Positions 1 through 8,934 of a stretch of 64,000 bases of DNA are shown piece by piece. The number at the start of each line of letters is the position of its first letter. The stretch's first letter is position 1. The position numbers and the translations under genes are program-made. The notes beneath the pieces were generated by a model, which saw nothing but the letters and a program-made list of their open reading frames with translations, made no database searches and was not told the origin of the DNA. This stretch comes from Phycisphaerae bacterium (GTDB lineage Bacteria > Planctomycetota > Phycisphaerae > UBA1845 > PWPN01): the NCBI GenBank assembly GCA_012729395.1, contig JAAYDF010000155.1, forward strand, positions 16,703 to 80,702, in the 5' to 3' direction.

Positions 1-347
1 ACGACCGCCACCTTGGGACCGGGCCGGGTCTCATAGATGGCCACGGTCCGCCCAACGGCTGCGGGCGCCAGATTCGCCGGCCGAACGATGCGGTCCGACT
101 TCTCCAGCAGCGGGATGATCTCCTGCCGACGATAGATGTGGTCGCCCATGGTGACCAAATCCACGCCATAGCGCCGCAGTTTGTCATAGAGCTGCGGGGT
201 CAGACCGGAACCGCCGGCGATGTTCTCCGCGTTGGTGATGACGCAGTGAAGATCGTGCTGCTTGACGAGGTACGGCAGGGCCTGCGAAACCGCGAATCGC
301 CCGGGCCGCCCGACGACATCTCCGATACAAAGGAGATTGATCTGCAT
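1..347 (-). CDS. YmdB-family metallophosphoesterase, 3' part cut off by window edge
   Basis: The minus strand from the ATG at 347 reads an open frame to the window edge (about 115 residues) that the ORF track misses because it has no stop here. It begins MQINLLCIGDVVGRPGR and continues with ITNAENIAGGSGL and VTMGDHIYRR. These are the N-terminal metal-binding blocks of the YmdB/TIGR00282 phosphoesterases, which hydrolyse 2',3'-cyclic nucleotides in characterised members and act in the cytosol. The usual GNH block appears as GDH, a difference from the Bacillus protein. The C-terminal half, with the remaining histidine ligands, lies outside the window. The gene is divergent from purD. The family call is firm; the substrate is inferred from the family only. 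Confidence 0.85.
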   Translation of the reverse strand, partial: MQINLLCIGDVVGRPGRFAVSQALPYLVKQHDLHCVITNAENIAGGSGLTPQLYDKLRRYGVDLVTMGDHIYRRQEIIPLLEKSDRIVRPANLAPAAVGRTVAIYETRPGPKVAV

Positions 348-790
348 ATCGAGGACTTTCTAGCCACGAGGTTGCACTTCGCCCCCATGGACTGTTCAGC
401 ATACCGCGAGCCACCACCAGGGGCAACCGCGGTCGGGGTGGCGCTCAAGCACCGGCCGGGAGGCGTGGCAAAGTCGGCGAGGGCCAGTCCCAAGACCAAG
501 GCAACTTGTTGCCGTTCGTGCCTGATGTCTGGCTCTTCCATCAACAAGTTGACTCGGTCCTCCCGTCAGCAAGCGGACTCGGTCCTCCCATCGACGATTC
601 GACTCGGTTCCCACGAATCGGCGGGGGTCATCGGTGACCCGCTTTACTCGCTGCGGACATTCGGCCACAATTCGCATCGTGCGGCGCTTTTCCGGCCGGT
701 TCGCGACGGCACAGGGAATGCGAGCGTGGCCGCTGACGGCATGGCGAAGAGCGGCGCAAACGCGTTCGACGACGGAACGAAGGTGAGCTG
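348..790. other. intergenic region between divergent genes, carrying short repeats
   Basis: This 443-bp gap between the phosphoesterase and purD should hold both promoters, but I see no convincing -35/-10 pair. It contains one copy of a 26-bp repeat (494-519) and a cluster at about 550-620 in which the words gactcggtcctccc and gactcggtt recur in tandem. The plus ORF 138-791 that spans it is antisense to the phosphoesterase and shows no recognisable domain. Confidence 0.6.
494..519. repeat. 26-bp repeat with palindromic core, copy 1
   Basis: The sequence gaccaaggcaacttgttgcc followed by gttcgt is present here and again, letter for letter, at 3335-3360. Its core GGCAAC-TT-GTTGCC is a perfect hairpin. 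Related cores (ACCAAC-CT-GTTGGT near 5154, and two near 50080-50120) suggest a dispersed family. Confidence 0.75.
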
Positions 791-2068
791 ATGAAGGTGT
801 TGGTGGTTGGAAGTGGTGGCCGAGAGCATGCCTTGGTCTGGAAGCTGGCCCGCTCGCCGCGAGTCAACCGGCTCTACTGTGCACCAGGGAACGCGGGCAC
901 GGCGGGCCTGGCCGAGAATGTGGAGCTCAAGGCCGGCGACGTGCCCGGGCTGGTGCGGTTCGCCAAACAGGAGAAGATCGGTTTGGTGGTCATCGGTCCG
1001 GAGGAACCGCTGTGCCTGGGTTTGACGGACGAGCTGGCCACCGCGGGCATCCGGGCGTTCGGACCGTCAAAGGCGGCAGCCCGGCTCGAGGGCGACAAAG
1101 CCTTCGCCAAACACCTCATGCAGCAGTCATCGGTGCCGACCGCGGACGCTCGCATCTTTGACAAGTTCCGCGACGCCAAGACCTACATCGCCAGCCGCGA
1201 GGCCGGCGTGGTGGTCAAGGCGGCCGGTCTGGCGGCGGGCAAGGGAGTGATCGTCTGCGACGATCCGGCCGACGCCATCATGGCCCTGGAACGGATCATG
1301 GTGCATCGCGAGTTCGGGCCGGCCGGTGACCGCGTGCTCGTCGAGGAGAAACTGGTCGGCACGGAGGTCAGCGTGCTGGCGTTCGTGGACGAGCACACCA
1401 TCTACCTCATGGAGAATACCCAGGATCACAAGGCGGCCGGCGAAGGCGATACCGGGCCGAACACCGGCGGCATGGGCGCCTACAGTCCCACGCCCGTCCC
1501 GGACGAGCGAACGATCCACCAGATCGAGTCCGAGATCCTCGTACCCATCATCGACGCCCTGCATACCGACGGGGTTTCCTACTGCGGCATTCTGTACGCC
1601 GGTCTGATGCTGACCGCCGGCGGGCCCAAGGTGCTCGAGTTCAACTGCCGCTTCGGCGACCCGGAGACTCAGCCTTTGCTCATGCGTCTGCGGACCGACC
1701 TGCTGGACGTGATCGAGGCGGTGCAGGCCAACCGTCTCGACCAGATCACGCTGGACTGGGATCCACGGCCGGCCATGTGCGTGGTCATGTCCTCCGGCGG
1801 CTACCCGGGCCCCTACGAGGTCGGCAAGGAGATCACCGGCCTGGAGTCGGCCGCGACCGTCGAGGATACCGTCGTGTTCCATGCCGGCACGCGCCAGGCG
1901 GGCCAACGTATCCTCACCGCCGGCGGGCGCGTGCTCGGCGTCACCGCGATGGGAGACACTCTGCAGGCGGCGAGAGATCGCTGCTACCAGGCCGTGGACC
2001 GCATTCAATTCGACGGGGCCTATTGCCGCCGCGACATCGGCGCGAAAGCCCTTGCGCCGACGCGTTAA
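791..2068 (+). CDS. purD: phosphoribosylamine--glycine ligase (GARS)
   Basis: The 425-residue product matches the usual GARS length. It joins phosphoribosylamine and glycine with ATP in the second step of purine synthesis in the cytosol. The N-terminal domain starts MKVLVVGSGGREHALVWKL, the family signature. The ATP-grasp part shows VVKAAGLAAGKGV, the P-loop-like lysine/glycine region, and NTGGMGAYSPTPV. The metal-binding end of the ATP-grasp fold reads EFNCRFGDPETQ. The ATG at 791 follows the sequence AAGGTGAGCTG, which serves as ribosome-binding site. The gene stands alone; no other pur gene is next to it. The next gene is convergent and of unrelated function. Confidence 0.97.
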   Translation: MKVLVVGSGGREHALVWKLARSPRVNRLYCAPGNAGTAGLAENVELKAGDVPGLVRFAKQEKIGLVVIGPEEPLCLGLTDELATAGIRAFGPSKAAARLEGDKAFAKHLMQQSSVPTADARIFDKFRDAKTYIASREAGVVVKAAGLAAGKGVIVCDDPADAIMALERIMVHREFGPAGDRVLVEEKLVGTEVSVLAFVDEHTIYLMENTQDHKAAGEGDTGPNTGGMGAYSPTPVPDERTIHQIESEILVPIIDALHTDGVSYCGILYAGLMLTAGGPKVLEFNCRFGDPETQPLLMRLRTDLLDVIEAVQANRLDQITLDWDPRPAMCVVMSSGGYPGPYEVGKEITGLESAATVEDTVVFHAGTRQAGQRILTAGGRVLGVTAMGDTLQAARDRCYQAVDRIQFDGAYCRRDIGAKALAPTR

Positions 2069-2103
2069 CATGACAGCGCTGGATGGGGCCTTCTGGTAGC
2101 GGC
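2069..2103. repeat. 36-bp imperfect direct repeat, left copy
   Basis: catgacagcgctggatgg, nine variable bases, then gtagcggc. The same two blocks with the same 27-bp offset recur at 3530-3564, on the other side of the oxidoreductase gene. Confidence 0.75.
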
Positions 2104-2210
2104 TGACGCCTGAGGATCTATCTCCATCCAGCGGCCTCCAGAGGCTGCGGCCGCTACCGCCTGCCCGCCGGCACACATGCGAGCGCGGAACCCACCAAGA
2201 CGAGAAGGCA

Positions 2211-3314
2211 TTACGGGATAGTAACGCCCTCGGCCAAGCCCGGCGGCAATGGGGCCGGCCGGTCACAGGGAGCCGTGCTGGCTACACTCTGTCGGCGATC
2301 CGAGGCCTCGTGAAAGGCGTGCATCGCATCGAGCACGTGAAAGGCCAGCTCGCCGCTTGCCCGATGGGCCCGCCCGTCTCGCAGGCTCCATGCCAAGTCG
2401 GCCAGGCCGACCCCCCGGCTGGGGGCCGCATACCCATGCGTCAGCGACACCTCACGCCAGGCGCTCGCGCCGCGCTCCCACACGCGCACCGGCCCGCCGA
2501 AGGTGTTGGGGTCCGGCACCGCCATGCTGCCCTCCGTGCCGTAGATCTCCAGGCAGGGCATCGCATGGGCCTGCACGTCGAAGCTGGTGACCAGCGTGCC
2601 GAGTGCTCCGCGGGCGAACCGCATCAGCCCGGCAACGTGCGTCGGCACCTCTACCGGAATCTTGGTACCACACAAAGGCTTGCTGGTGACGGTGCGGAGG
2701 TCATGGGCCTTGCCGGTCTGGCCGCAGATGCTGTCGATCGGCCCGAGCAGCGCCACCAGGGCGGTCAGGTAATACGGCCCCATGTCGAACATCGGCCCGC
2801 CGCCGGGCTGGTAGTAAAACGCGGGGTCGGGGTGCCAGCTCTCATGTCCCGGGCACATCATGAACGCGCTGGCCGCCACTGGTCGGCCGATCGCCCCATC
2901 GTCAAGCAGCTTGCGGCAGGTCTGCAGGCCCGCCCCCAGGAAGGTATCCGGGGCACAGCCGACGCGCAGGCCTCGCGACCCAGCCGCTTCCAGGATCTTC
3001 CTGCCATCCTCGCGGCTGACGGCCAACGGCTTCTCGCTGTAGACATGCTTGCCCGCCGCCAAAGCCGCCAGCGAAACCCCCGCGTGAGCCCGCGGCACAG
3101 TCAGATTGAGGACCACGTCCAGATCGGCGGCCAGCAGCTCCGCGACCGTACAGGCCCGCGGCAGACCGTGCTGGGCCGCCTTGGCCTTGGCTCGGGCCAG
3201 ATCCAGATCCGCGCACGCAACCATGTCGAGGATCTCGTGCTTGGCGCAATGCGTGAAGTACGCATCGCTGATATTCCCGCACCCGATGACACCCACCTTG
3301 ACCTTCGCAGCCAT
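2211..3314 (-). CDS. Gfo/Idh/MocA-family NAD(P)-dependent oxidoreductase
   Basis: The 367-residue protein starting [20 protein letters not shown] has the GxGxxS/G dinucleotide-binding turn of the family, an N-terminal Rossmann fold, the [16 protein letters not shown] block with the EKP motif at about residue 95, and a C-terminal beta-sheet domain. The ORF track extends it upstream to 3473, but the ATG at 3314 is preceded by GGGAGT and begins at the conserved N-terminus, so I chose it. Members oxidise or epimerise sugars, inositols and sugar acids; the substrate cannot be told here. It lies on the opposite strand to purD and uxaC and is bracketed by 36-bp direct repeats, with the 26-bp palindromic repeat just upstream of its start. 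Confidence 0.92.
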   Translation of the reverse strand: MAAKVKVGVIGCGNISDAYFTHCAKHEILDMVACADLDLARAKAKAAQHGLPRACTVAELLAADLDVVLNLTVPRAHAGVSLAALAAGKHVYSEKPLAVSREDGRKILEAAGSRGLRVGCAPDTFLGAGLQTCRKLLDDGAIGRPVAASAFMMCPGHESWHPDPAFYYQPGGGPMFDMGPYYLTALVALLGPIDSICGQTGKAHDLRTVTSKPLCGTKIPVEVPTHVAGLMRFARGALGTLVTSFDVQAHAMPCLEIYGTEGSMAVPDPNTFGGPVRVWERGASAWREVSLTHGYAAPSRGVGLADLAWSLRDGRAHRASGELAFHVLDAMHAFHEASDRRQSVASTAPCDRPAPLPPGLAEGVTIP

Positions 3315-3334
3315 GATCGACTCCCGTTCGTCGG

Positions 3335-3360
3335 GACCAAGGCAACTTGTTGCCGTTCGT
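3335..3360. repeat. 26-bp repeat with palindromic core, copy 2
   Basis: Exact copy of the repeat at 494-519, here 20 bp upstream of the oxidoreductase start codon, so it would sit in the 5' leader or promoter of that gene. Confidence 0.75.
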
Positions 3361-3529
3361 CGCATATATGTTTGGACATCGCCTACCGGTTGGGCACCGG
3401 CCTGCCCGCCGTGGTGAGCGTCTCGCCGGTGCAATCGCCAAGACGCTGTTCCTCGACCTCGCGTCGATTCCATTCCAAGCTTCGCCGGTTGCCGGTAGTA
3501 TGGCCGGTCGTGCAGGGAGCCGTCTATAG

Positions 3530-3564
3530 CATGACAGCGCTGGATGGCGGTCTCCCGTAGCGGC
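3530..3564. repeat. 36-bp imperfect direct repeat, right copy
   Basis: catgacagcgctggatgg, nine variable bases, then gtagcggc, in the same orientation and spacing as 2069-2103. Confidence 0.75.
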
Positions 3565-3648
3565 CGCCGTGGCGGGAAGCAGCGATGTCATGATAAGCTC
3601 CGTAACCTGAGAGAGTTTGTCCAGTTTGACCGCCCGTGAGGTTGGCAT

Positions 3649-5100
3649 ATGCCCAAGGATGTATTCATCACCGAGGACTTCCTGCTGGAGACTGAAGCGG
3701 CCAAGCGACTGTACCATGAGTTCGCCCGCGACCTGCCGATCATCGATTACCACTGCCACCTGCCGCCCGACCAAGTGGCCCGCGACCATCGCTTCCGCAA
3801 CCTCGCCGAGATCTGGCTGGGCGGCGACCACTACAAGTGGCGGGCCATGCGCACCAACGGCGTGCCCGAACGCTACTGCACAGGCGACGCTCCGGACTAC
3901 GAGAAGTTCGCCAAATGGGCTGAAACCGTGCCCCGCCTGCTGCGCAACCCGCTCTACCACTGGACGCACCTGGAGCTCAAGCGGCCGTTCGGCATCTCCG
4001 ACCGCCTGCTCAACCCGCAGACCGCCCGTAGCATCTGGGACGAATGCAACGCCAAACTCCAGCAGCCCGACTTTTCCGCCCGCGGCATCATGCGGCAAAT
4101 GAACGTCGTCCTGGTCTGCACCACCGACGATCCGACCGACTCGCTCGAACACCACCAGGCCGTCGCCGGAGATGCATCCTTCGGCATCCGCATGTTGCCC
4201 ACCTGGCGGCCGGACAAGGGCATGGCCGTCGAGGACGTGCCCGCCTTCAACGCCTGGTTGGACCGGCTGGCCCAGGCCGCCGACGTGGACATCCGCGACT
4301 TCGCCGGCTACCTCGACGCCCTCCGCCGCCGACACGATTTCTTCCACGCCTGCGGCTGCCGGCTGTCCGACCACGGCCTCGACACCGCCTATGCCGACAA
4401 CTACACCGCTACCGAGATCGACGCCATCTTCAAGAAGCTACGGACCCGCGCCGCCGTCAGTCCGGTCGAGGCCCGTCAGTTCAAGTCCGCGATGCTCTAC
4501 GAATTCGGCATCATGGACCACGCGAAAAACTGGACGCAGCAGTTCCACATCGGGCCCATGCGCAACTGCAACAGCCGTCTCTTCGCCCGCTTGGGCCCGG
4601 ACACCGGCTTCGACTCCATCGGCGACCTCGAGATCGCGAGCCCGCTCGCCCGAATGCTCGACCGCCTCGACCGCACCGACCAGCTTGCCCGCACCATCCT
4701 GTACAATCTCAACCCCCGCGACAATGCCGTGCTGGCCACCATGATCGGCAACTTCCAGGACGGCACCCTGCCCGGCAAGCTCCAGTTCGGCAGCGCTTGG
4801 TGGTTCCTCGACCAGCTCGACGGCATGACTCAACAGATCGAGACCCTCTCGCAGATGGGCCTGCTCAGCCGCTTTGTCGGCATGCTCACCGACAGCCGCT
4901 CGTTCCTCAGCTACACCCGCCACGAGTACTTCCGCCGGCTTCTGTGCAACATCCTGGGCGGCGACATGACCCGCGGCCTGGTGCCCCACGACCTCGCCCT
5001 CGTCGGCGGCATGGTCGCCGACATCTGCTACCACAACGCGGCTAGCTACCTCGGCTTCAAGCTCCCTGCCCCGGGCGGCCCGCGCAAACCATTATCATGA
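3649..5100 (+). CDS. uxaC: glucuronate/galacturonate isomerase
   Basis: The 483-residue product matches the UxaC family in length and sequence. It starts MPKDVFITEDFLLETEAAKRLYHEFARDLPIIDYHCHLPPD; the HCH pair is the metal-binding motif of this amidohydrolase-fold enzyme. The block LTDSRSFLSYTRHEYFRRLLCN near the C-terminus is also typical. It interconverts D-glucuronate with D-fructuronate, or galacturonate with tagaturonate, at the entry of the hexuronate pathway in the cytosol. The ATG at 3649 follows GTGAGGTTGG, an acceptable ribosome-binding site. No uxaA, uxaB or kdg gene is adjacent, so the rest of the pathway must be elsewhere. A GntP-type permease at 53 kb could import related sugar acids, but it is far away. 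Confidence 0.97.
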   Translation: MPKDVFITEDFLLETEAAKRLYHEFARDLPIIDYHCHLPPDQVARDHRFRNLAEIWLGGDHYKWRAMRTNGVPERYCTGDAPDYEKFAKWAETVPRLLRNPLYHWTHLELKRPFGISDRLLNPQTARSIWDECNAKLQQPDFSARGIMRQMNVVLVCTTDDPTDSLEHHQAVAGDASFGIRMLPTWRPDKGMAVEDVPAFNAWLDRLAQAADVDIRDFAGYLDALRRRHDFFHACGCRLSDHGLDTAYADNYTATEIDAIFKKLRTRAAVSPVEARQFKSAMLYEFGIMDHAKNWTQQFHIGPMRNCNSRLFARLGPDTGFDSIGDLEIASPLARMLDRLDRTDQLARTILYNLNPRDNAVLATMIGNFQDGTLPGKLQFGSAWWFLDQLDGMTQQIETLSQMGLLSRFVGMLTDSRSFLSYTRHEYFRRLLCNILGGDMTRGLVPHDLALVGGMVADICYHNAASYLGFKLPAPGGPRKPLS

Positions 5101-5248
5101 ATGAACATACAACGCGAGCCACCCCCTTCCCGCCTCCGCGGCTCCGTGTCCCAACCAACCTGTTGGTATCGGGGCGTGTCTATTGCTAAGGTACGGCATG
5201 TGCCGTGCACTGGATGCTGTCCGCCGCTCGAATAGAAGGAGCCATGCC

Positions 5249-7309
5249 ATGATGACCCAAGGCAGGCCCTGCCACATGGTGGCCTATCTGTGCGTTACAG
5301 TGTTACTGATGGCAGCCGCGGACGCCGCGCTGGCCCAGTCACGCGCGCGAAGGTCCTCCGCACGATCGAGTCCTTCACGAAGCGTTGCTTCTTCGCCGAG
5401 GGCTCGCAGCACGCCGAGTCGGTCGAGCGGCTCGCTTTTCGGTCGGTCGAGCGGCTCGCTTTCTAGTAGGTCGAGCGGTTCGCTTTTCAATCGGTCAAGC
5501 GGTTCGCTTTCCAGTAGGTCGAGCGGTTCGCCAAGCCGAATCACCGCACCCAGCCGCGGTTCCACCAGCTCGACCCGATCTTCGCCATCCATCATCAGTT
5601 CGCTGCGGTCGGCGCCCTCGTCATCGATGCGGTCCGCACCGTCGGTATCCTCATCTCGTCCACGGGTTTCACGGCCGTCGCCCTTGCCCAGCGCAACGAG
5701 TCGCTCGATTCCCCAGGCGACACCGTCGCGAACCATCACTCAGTCACCTACGATCAGCCGGCCTCAACCGACCGCGATCCCGAGCCGATCGAGCGCGTCT
5801 ACGCGAACTCCCACGACTATCACCCGCGACGCACGGCCCAGTGTCACCCGGCCCACGAGCCCGACCTCGGCCTCACCGACCGCTCGGGTGCAGCCCTCGC
5901 TGCCCAGTCGTTCCACGGTGACTCGCGTTCAACCGACCCCGCGAACCGTTACCCGGCAAGCACAACCTGGCGCCCAGCCATCGGCCGCGTCCCGGACGCC
6001 GGGACGATCCGTGCAGACCGAGGGTCGGCCGAGACAGACGGCGGTATCACCCACCGCCCGGGCGACAACGCCCTACCGTCTGCCTCAAACCGCGGCTCCG
6101 ACCGCCCGTTCTTCACCACAACCCTTGAGCACGCAACGACAATCGGGGGGCGACATGCGCGGCCGGCCGGGCAGCTCGATCGTGACGCCCCACTCGGAGC
6201 GGACGGGTGGACGAGGCCTGATGCCTACGACGCTGGGCAGGCCCCCGCTGCGGTTCTTCGGCCCGCCGCCGATCCGACCAACGTTCGTTCGACCCGATTG
6301 CCCGCCACCCCCGCATTACCGGCACCATTCGCATCACCGGACATCGTTCTCCTTCGGGTTCGGGTTCTACAGCTACTGCGTAGCCCCGCCGCCGGTGTAT
6401 CCGGTTTATTACCCGGTCTACGCGCCACCGATGGTGGTCACCAGTCCGGTCTATGTGCCGCAGCCAGTGGTGGTGGAGACGCCGGTCTACGCGGCCCCGC
6501 AAACGGTCTACTACGATCAACCCGGGTACTATGAGCAGTCAGTGGTGACCGCTCCGCAGCAGCAGTATGCGAGCCCGGACCAGTACGTAGCCCCACCACA
6601 GGGGGTGACGCTGCCGCAGACTCCGACCCCGGAGGCGCCTCCCATCGCCATGCCGGAGCCGCCGGTGTCTGAGGCGGCACCCGCTCCGACACCGTTACTG
6701 GAGGCGCCGTTGCCGGAGACACCGCAGGCTCTGCCGGCCGAGGAACCCCAGGCGCCCCGCCTGAGCACAGAGGAGCTTGAACGCTTGGTCGTGGGCGGCA
6801 CGACGCAGTTCCGCGAGGGTAAGTACGACGAGGCGGCAACCAACTTCCTCCAGATCATCAACGAGGACGGGAACAACGTCGACGCCCAGCTCGCCTACGC
6901 GGTTTCGCGATTCGCCACGGGTGATTACCAATCGTCGGCGATGGCCATTCGCCGGGGGGTCACCTTGTTCCCCGAGGTGGTGAACTCGCTGTTCGACCTG
7001 CGAGGCAACTACGGCGAGCAGGAGGACTTCGTCAAGCACCTGCGCTCGCTTGAGCAGTGGCTGGGCGAGCACAACGACGACTCGGACGCCGCGTTGGTGC
7101 TGGCGTTTGTCTACCACTTCACCGGTCAGCGCGAGCCGGCGGCCGAGCTGTTCAAGCAGATCAAGGCCCAGGCCGGCGAGGACGACCAGAAATTGGCGGA
7201 AGTGTTCATTAACGCCAAGTCGATCGAGCAGATTGAGGCCGAGGCCGCCAAGCAAAGCCCGGCCGTTGAGCCCGAATCCGTGCCGACCACACAGCCGGCC
7301 GTGAAGTGA
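5249..7309 (+). CDS. secreted Ser/Arg/Pro-rich protein with C-terminal TPR region
   Basis: The protein has about 686 residues if it starts at the ATG at 5249, which has AGAAGGAG six bases upstream; the track start at 5183 lacks such a site. A signal peptide follows (HMVAYLCVTVLLMAAADAALA). Residues about 30-345 are low-complexity, rich in Ser, Arg, Thr and Pro, and include near-perfect tandem RSSGSLF/RSSGSLS units. Next comes a Pro/Tyr/Val segment (PVYYPVYAPPMVV), then a Pro/Glu/Ala linker, then a folded region from about residue 510 with TPR-like helices (TQFREGKYDEAATNFLQIINEDGNN). The basic, disordered N-terminal half resembles extracytoplasmic linker regions; its binding partner is unknown. 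I know no named family for the whole. It stands alone on the plus strand. Confidence 0.8.
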   Translation: MMTQGRPCHMVAYLCVTVLLMAAADAALAQSRARRSSARSSPSRSVASSPRARSTPSRSSGSLFGRSSGSLSSRSSGSLFNRSSGSLSSRSSGSPSRITAPSRGSTSSTRSSPSIISSLRSAPSSSMRSAPSVSSSRPRVSRPSPLPSATSRSIPQATPSRTITQSPTISRPQPTAIPSRSSASTRTPTTITRDARPSVTRPTSPTSASPTARVQPSLPSRSTVTRVQPTPRTVTRQAQPGAQPSAASRTPGRSVQTEGRPRQTAVSPTARATTPYRLPQTAAPTARSSPQPLSTQRQSGGDMRGRPGSSIVTPHSERTGGRGLMPTTLGRPPLRFFGPPPIRPTFVRPDCPPPPHYRHHSHHRTSFSFGFGFYSYCVAPPPVYPVYYPVYAPPMVVTSPVYVPQPVVVETPVYAAPQTVYYDQPGYYEQSVVTAPQQQYASPDQYVAPPQGVTLPQTPTPEAPPIAMPEPPVSEAAPAPTPLLEAPLPETPQALPAEEPQAPRLSTEELERLVVGGTTQFREGKYDEAATNFLQIINEDGNNVDAQLAYAVSRFATGDYQSSAMAIRRGVTLFPEVVNSLFDLRGNYGEQEDFVKHLRSLEQWLGEHNDDSDAALVLAFVYHFTGQREPAAELFKQIKAQAGEDDQKLAEVFINAKSIEQIEAEAAKQSPAVEPESVPTTQPAVK
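5421..5535 (+). repeat. in-frame tandem repeat encoding RSSGSL units
   Basis: A roughly 24-bp unit, ggtcgagcggctcgcttttc with variants, recurs five times inside the Ser/Arg-rich gene and encodes SRSSGSLF/S. Slippage here would change the length of the disordered segment in frame. Confidence 0.8.
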
Positions 7310-7518
7310 GAGTCCTCTCGGTTGCCCGCCGCAACCACGGGGACGTTGGAGAACGACAACGCAAAATGAGAAAGCCGTGCTTCCCATGTGTGTCGGGACA
7401 GCTCGCCCTGTGGCGAATTGCCGCGACGCGTAGGGGAAGGCGGCTTTTCTCGTTTCCTCGCCCTGCGTCTATGCTTGCCGCATGCCATACAGCAAACACA
7501 CTTTGAAGGAGTCTGAAG

Positions 7519-8934
7519 ATGCCGCAGTGGGCTTGCCGCCGAGAAAATGATGGTTTGCACCGCGGCATGCTTGCCGCCTTGCTGGCCGTCGCCTTTCTGT
7601 TCGCTCCGGTCACGCTGGCCGATGAGACAACCAAACCGGAGGATAGCGGCGCCCCGCCCGCGGTGACGGAAAGCAAGCTGTACAGGCCTACCCGGATGCC
7701 GGACCGCATCGTGCTGACCTGGGAGGATGACCCCACCACGACACAGGCGGTCACTTGGCGTACGTCGACTGAAGTCGAGGCGGGCTTTGCCGAGATCGCC
7801 CCGGCCGCGAAGGGCGGCTACGCGAAGGAGACCAAGCGAATCGGCTTCGACAAGCATCTCCAGAGGATCGCAGCCGAGACGACCTTCTTCAAGACCAACC
7901 TGCATGACTGCCATATCCACGTCGCGAGATTCACGGGACTGCAGCCGGAGACGCGATACGCCTACCGCGTCGGGGACGGCACGAACTGGAGCGAGTGGTT
8001 CCAGTTCCAAACCGCCAGCACCCGCCCCAGGCGGTTTTCGTTCATCTACTTCGGCGATTCGCAGAACCATCTCCGGCCGATGTGGCCCTGGGTGGTTCGC
8101 GAGGCGATGCGAACCGCCCCGCAGGCGGCCTTCACCCTGCACGGCGGCGATCTCACCAGCGGGCGTGGCAACGACGAGGAATGGGGCGACTGGCATTACA
8201 GCATGAGCTGGGTCAATGCCATGGTGCCCTTTGTCGGCACGCCGGGAAACCACGATTACATGTCCCGCAAGGAGAGCGACGATACCAAGGTCCGCTTCCC
8301 GGAGCCGCACTGGCGAGCCCAGTTCACGCTGCCGCAAAACGGACCTGAGGGCCTCGAAGAGACCGCGTACTACCTGGACTATCAGGGCACACGGATCATC
8401 TCGCTTGATTCCAGCGACAAGCTGGAAGCCCAGGTTCCCTGGCTCGAGCGAGTGCTGGCGGAGAACCCGAACGCCTGGACGATCATCACCTTCCATCATC
8501 CGGTGTTCGCGACCGCACAGGGGCGAAAGAGCGCAACGCGAACGTTATGGAAACCGGTCCTCGATCGGCACAACGTGGACATGGTGCTCACCGGCCACGA
8601 CCACGCCTACAGCCGAACGGGGCTGGTCTCCGGCGAGGATGCCGACGGCGCAAACCGTCGCGGCACCATCTACGTGGTCTCGTTCAGCGGCCCGAAGCCT
8701 TACCGGATCGGCCCTGCCGACGGGGAGCCCCGCGAGCAGTTCGTTCGCCTGGGCGAAGACCTGCAGCTCTTTCAGGTCATCTCGATCGACGGGGCGGTGC
8801 TGCGTTATGAATCGAGAACCGCGGCGGGCGAACTCTACGACATCTTCGAGATCAGGAAGCATCCCGACGGCACCAAGGAACTGCTCGACCCCGGCCGCGA
8901 AATGCCCAACCGCCTGCGTGCGAAAACCAAGTAG
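7519..8934 (+). CDS. secreted purple-acid-phosphatase-like metallophosphoesterase
   Basis: This 471-residue protein has an N-terminal signal peptide (GMLAALLAVAFLFAPVTLA), a fibronectin-III-like domain typical of purple acid phosphatases (VLTWEDDPTTTQAVTWRTS, RYAYRVGDGTNWSEW), and a calcineurin-like domain. The metal-binding blocks are all visible: GDSQNH, LHGGDLTSG, GTPGNHDY, FHHPVF and GHDHAYSR, at about residues 180, 213, 245, 325 and 360. Such enzymes hydrolyse phosphomonoesters with a dinuclear metal centre outside the cytoplasmic membrane. The ATG at 7519 is preceded by GAAGGAG at a good distance. A phytase-like gene 8 kb away could serve a similar phosphate-scavenging role, but no common regulation is visible. 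Confidence 0.93.
   Translation: MPQWACRRENDGLHRGMLAALLAVAFLFAPVTLADETTKPEDSGAPPAVTESKLYRPTRMPDRIVLTWEDDPTTTQAVTWRTSTEVEAGFAEIAPAAKGGYAKETKRIGFDKHLQRIAAETTFFKTNLHDCHIHVARFTGLQPETRYAYRVGDGTNWSEWFQFQTASTRPRRFSFIYFGDSQNHLRPMWPWVVREAMRTAPQAAFTLHGGDLTSGRGNDEEWGDWHYSMSWVNAMVPFVGTPGNHDYMSRKESDDTKVRFPEPHWRAQFTLPQNGPEGLEETAYYLDYQGTRIISLDSSDKLEAQVPWLERVLAENPNAWTIITFHHPVFATAQGRKSATRTLWKPVLDRHNVDMVLTGHDHAYSRTGLVSGEDADGANRRGTIYVVSFSGPKPYRIGPADGEPREQFVRLGEDLQLFQVISIDGAVLRYESRTAAGELYDIFEIRKHPDGTKELLDPGREMPNRLRAKTK

Larger units (their letters stand above)
3315..3648. other. intergenic region with two repeat copies
   Basis: This 334-bp gap between the divergent oxidoreductase and uxaC contains the 26-bp palindromic repeat (3335-3360) and the right copy of the 36-bp direct repeat (3530-3564). 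No gene is evident and no strong promoter stands out. Confidence 0.6.

Noticed and set aside
138-791. 217-residue plus-strand ORF before purD
   Set aside because: It is antisense to the YmdB-family gene over its first half, has no domain, and its second half crosses intergenic repeats.
4044-5045. 333-residue plus-strand ORF
   Set aside because: It overlaps uxaC in another frame; the Arg/Pro/His-rich composition is a GC-skew shadow.
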